This document shows, piece after piece, positions 62,738 through 64,000 of a DNA stretch of 64,000 nt. Source of the stretch: Urechis unicinctus (Eukaryota; Annelida; Polychaeta; Xenopneusta; Urechidae). The DNA lies in NCBI GenBank assembly GCA_034190875.2, contig CM067356.1, positions 57,229,338 to 57,293,337 on the forward strand, given 5' to 3'. The translations under genes were made by a program, and so were the position numbers. Every line of letters starts with the position of its first letter. The first letter of the stretch is position 1. The notes below the pieces were generated by a model. The model searched no databases, had not been told where the DNA came from, and saw only the letters and a program-made list of their open reading frames with translations.

Positions 62738-62959
62738 GTGTGTGAGCTCAGCGTCAAATATTGTGACAAACGCTTACTCGATTTGTTGGCATATAAAGAA
62801 TCAAATAACAATGCTTTCAAAATACAAAGAAGCTTACCAATTGTAGAGCATGTTATCATTAACATTGCTCCAGAGTTTGTTATGTTTGCTCGCAATCCCG
62901 TAAGCAACGGATTAATTTATCTTTGTTATGGAAATGCCAAGAATAGCTTAATAATATAA
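62738..62959 (+). CDS. Unrecognised 73-residue frame
   Basis: Contains CDKRLLDLLAYKESNNNAFK and IINIAPEFVMFARNPVSNGL; reads as a helical soluble protein segment. The next + frame (62,964-63,197) begins five bases after its stop, and the two may be parts of one decayed gene or independent. The antisense frame 62,692-62,907 is less protein-like. Confidence 0.25.
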   Translation: MCELSVKYCDKRLLDLLAYKESNNNAFKIQRSLPIVEHVIINIAPEFVMFARNPVSNGLIYLCYGNAKNSLII

Positions 62960-62963
62960 TATT

Positions 62964-63197
62964 ATGATAGGCTCAATAGAATTTCACAACGCGCTTGGTT
63001 GGGTAAGCGCGGTACTTCTAAGGTATTTCAATCATCGAACATATTTTCTAAGTATCATATATAACCTTGCTGCACTTAGGAACGGATCAACAATTCAGGA
63101 ACTCAAGGCAAGGTTTTCGTACAGTACAAAGTCATGGACGGTCGTTCATTACGGTCATTGCCGATTCGCCCTTGATAAGAAAAGTGTGAGAAGGTAA
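62964..63197 (+). CDS. Unrecognised 77-residue frame
   Basis: MIGSIEFHNALGWVSAVLLR is followed by a hydrophobic YFLSIIYNLAALR and a basic end (SYSTKSW, ALDKKSVRR). Plausible as a membrane-associated protein fragment; unsupported by homology within the window. Confidence 0.25.
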   Translation: MIGSIEFHNALGWVSAVLLRYFNHRTYFLSIIYNLAALRNGSTIQELKARFSYSTKSWTVVHYGHCRFALDKKSVRR

Positions 63198-63662
63198 AAC
63201 ACATATTTGGCTCCTGCCATCTATAGTACGGTTGACGATGTTAATGCATTGATAGACACTTTATAATCCTACTAATGAATACGACAGTATATTTTAAGAA
63301 CTGAGAGATATGCGATATTTATTACAAAATGACTTTTTCTCAATCAATTTACCAGGTTGCATATGTTGAAGGGTTTCATCTGCATCATGGAGTTGTTGAG
63401 AGATAACGTTCAAAGAGGATAAGTAGGTAGCAATATTGCCTTAAATGAATCACCCCTCAAGGCCGGATTCTTGGGTACGACTGGCAATTTTGAATTAGTT
63501 GTATACTCACACATATCACTCGACAGGGTAAGCCGCTTTTATCAGTGACGATTTGCAAAATCTCAAGTAAGTGTATTTGCGTGCATATTGTCTTGAATGG
63601 TTGTGTACATGTGCATATTAGTGTGCCTATACTGGGATGTTGTCACTGACGTGTTTTAAGCT

Positions 63663-63884
63663 ATGTATCTATCTGCACAGTTGCCCGAGCAGATGTGCAG
63701 GCATCTTTTTAGGCGTGAATGCTGGCTGTTTATCACACTAGGCGTATGCAAGCACTACCATATATGCAGACAATGTCTTCGAAGCTTGGGTAATTTGCAG
63801 AGCTTGAATTATCCATGCATCATCGACGTAACCTCAGAAATTAATAACGCCAGGTGTCACGCTCGAGCTGGCTCTCGACCTTGA
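63663..63884 (+). CDS. Cysteine/histidine-rich frame, RING-like half
   Basis: The 73-residue frame contains LGVCKHYHICRQCLRSLGNL and then NYPCI. The series C-K-H-Y-H-I-C-R-Q-C recalls the middle of a RING finger (C-x-H-x2-C-x2-C), with a possible distal C-P/PC pair reduced to one cysteine. The first pair of cysteines expected upstream is not well placed. Resemblance is partial and the frame may be fortuitous. Confidence 0.25.
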   Translation: MYLSAQLPEQMCRHLFRRECWLFITLGVCKHYHICRQCLRSLGNLQSLNYPCIIDVTSEINNARCHARAGSRP

Positions 63885-64000
63885 TACGTGACGACCAAAT
63901 ATACCAATCCATCTAGCAATGGTTGGTCAAGGACGCCAACGGAATTGGAGTTTAACGCTAAATAGAATGCCTAACGAGGTAGAATCCAATAATTTTACGT

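Overview
The window looks like non-coding-rich genomic DNA of an animal, most likely a marine or freshwater invertebrate such as a mollusc, lancelet or cnidarian relative. The base composition is AT-rich. Very long (TA)n, (ATGT)n and minisatellite arrays are common, and genes are sparse with small GT-AG introns. The few recognisable proteins belong to lineage-expanded metazoan families: a tyrosine-recombinase-like protein with a SANT-like tail, a P2X7-like cysteine-rich domain, a TDRH-motif transposase fragment and a THAP-like finger. No rRNA, canonical tRNA, CRISPR array or bacterial operon is visible. No species can be assigned from the sequence alone.

Layout. (1) 185-18,323 is one enormous imperfect inverted repeat. 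Its two arms of about 8 kb mirror each other in order: an outward-facing small gene, a hairpin, a 35-bp repeat, a 17-bp minisatellite about 2 kb long, a second hairpin, unique sequence and a (TA)n tract. The centre (8.1-10.6 kb) is a separate composite of duplicated AT-rich blocks and microsatellites. (2) 18,324-42,745 is bounded by a second inverted-repeat pair (18,324-19,111 and 42,203-42,745). Just inside its left end is a broken tyrosine-recombinase-family gene (20,051-22,190). A dense patch of minisatellites and a (TA)n tract follow at 22.2-24.3 kb. (3) 24.3-64 kb is a patchwork of short, decayed coding-like blocks and old direct duplications. The clearest is a broadly collinear pair, 29.4-38.9 kb against 45.7-51.9 kb.

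The best-defined mobile element is a 2.9-kb DNA transposon at 32,589-35,483. It has short terminal inverted repeats, a TTAA-containing target duplication and a related unoccupied site in the duplicate copy near 49.75 kb. It holds a three-exon P2X7-like gene on the + strand, now damaged, and a convergent - strand unit with a TDRH-motif transposase fragment and a 5' exon with a good splice donor. Target site and protein content point to the Kolobok group. A tRNA-like SINE head appears to lie inside it.

Most of the remaining small reading frames cannot be assigned. They are listed only where they are duplicated, unusually protein-like, or longer than their surroundings would suggest. Several sequence families recur across regions: the CAAAATGGTYGG motif next to (TA)n tracts, the block shared by 10.1 and 23.7 kb, and the duplicated leader-plus-ATG segments at 38.3 and 51.9 kb. 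The window therefore reads mainly as a record of repeat expansion, inverted duplication and transposition, with few intact genes.
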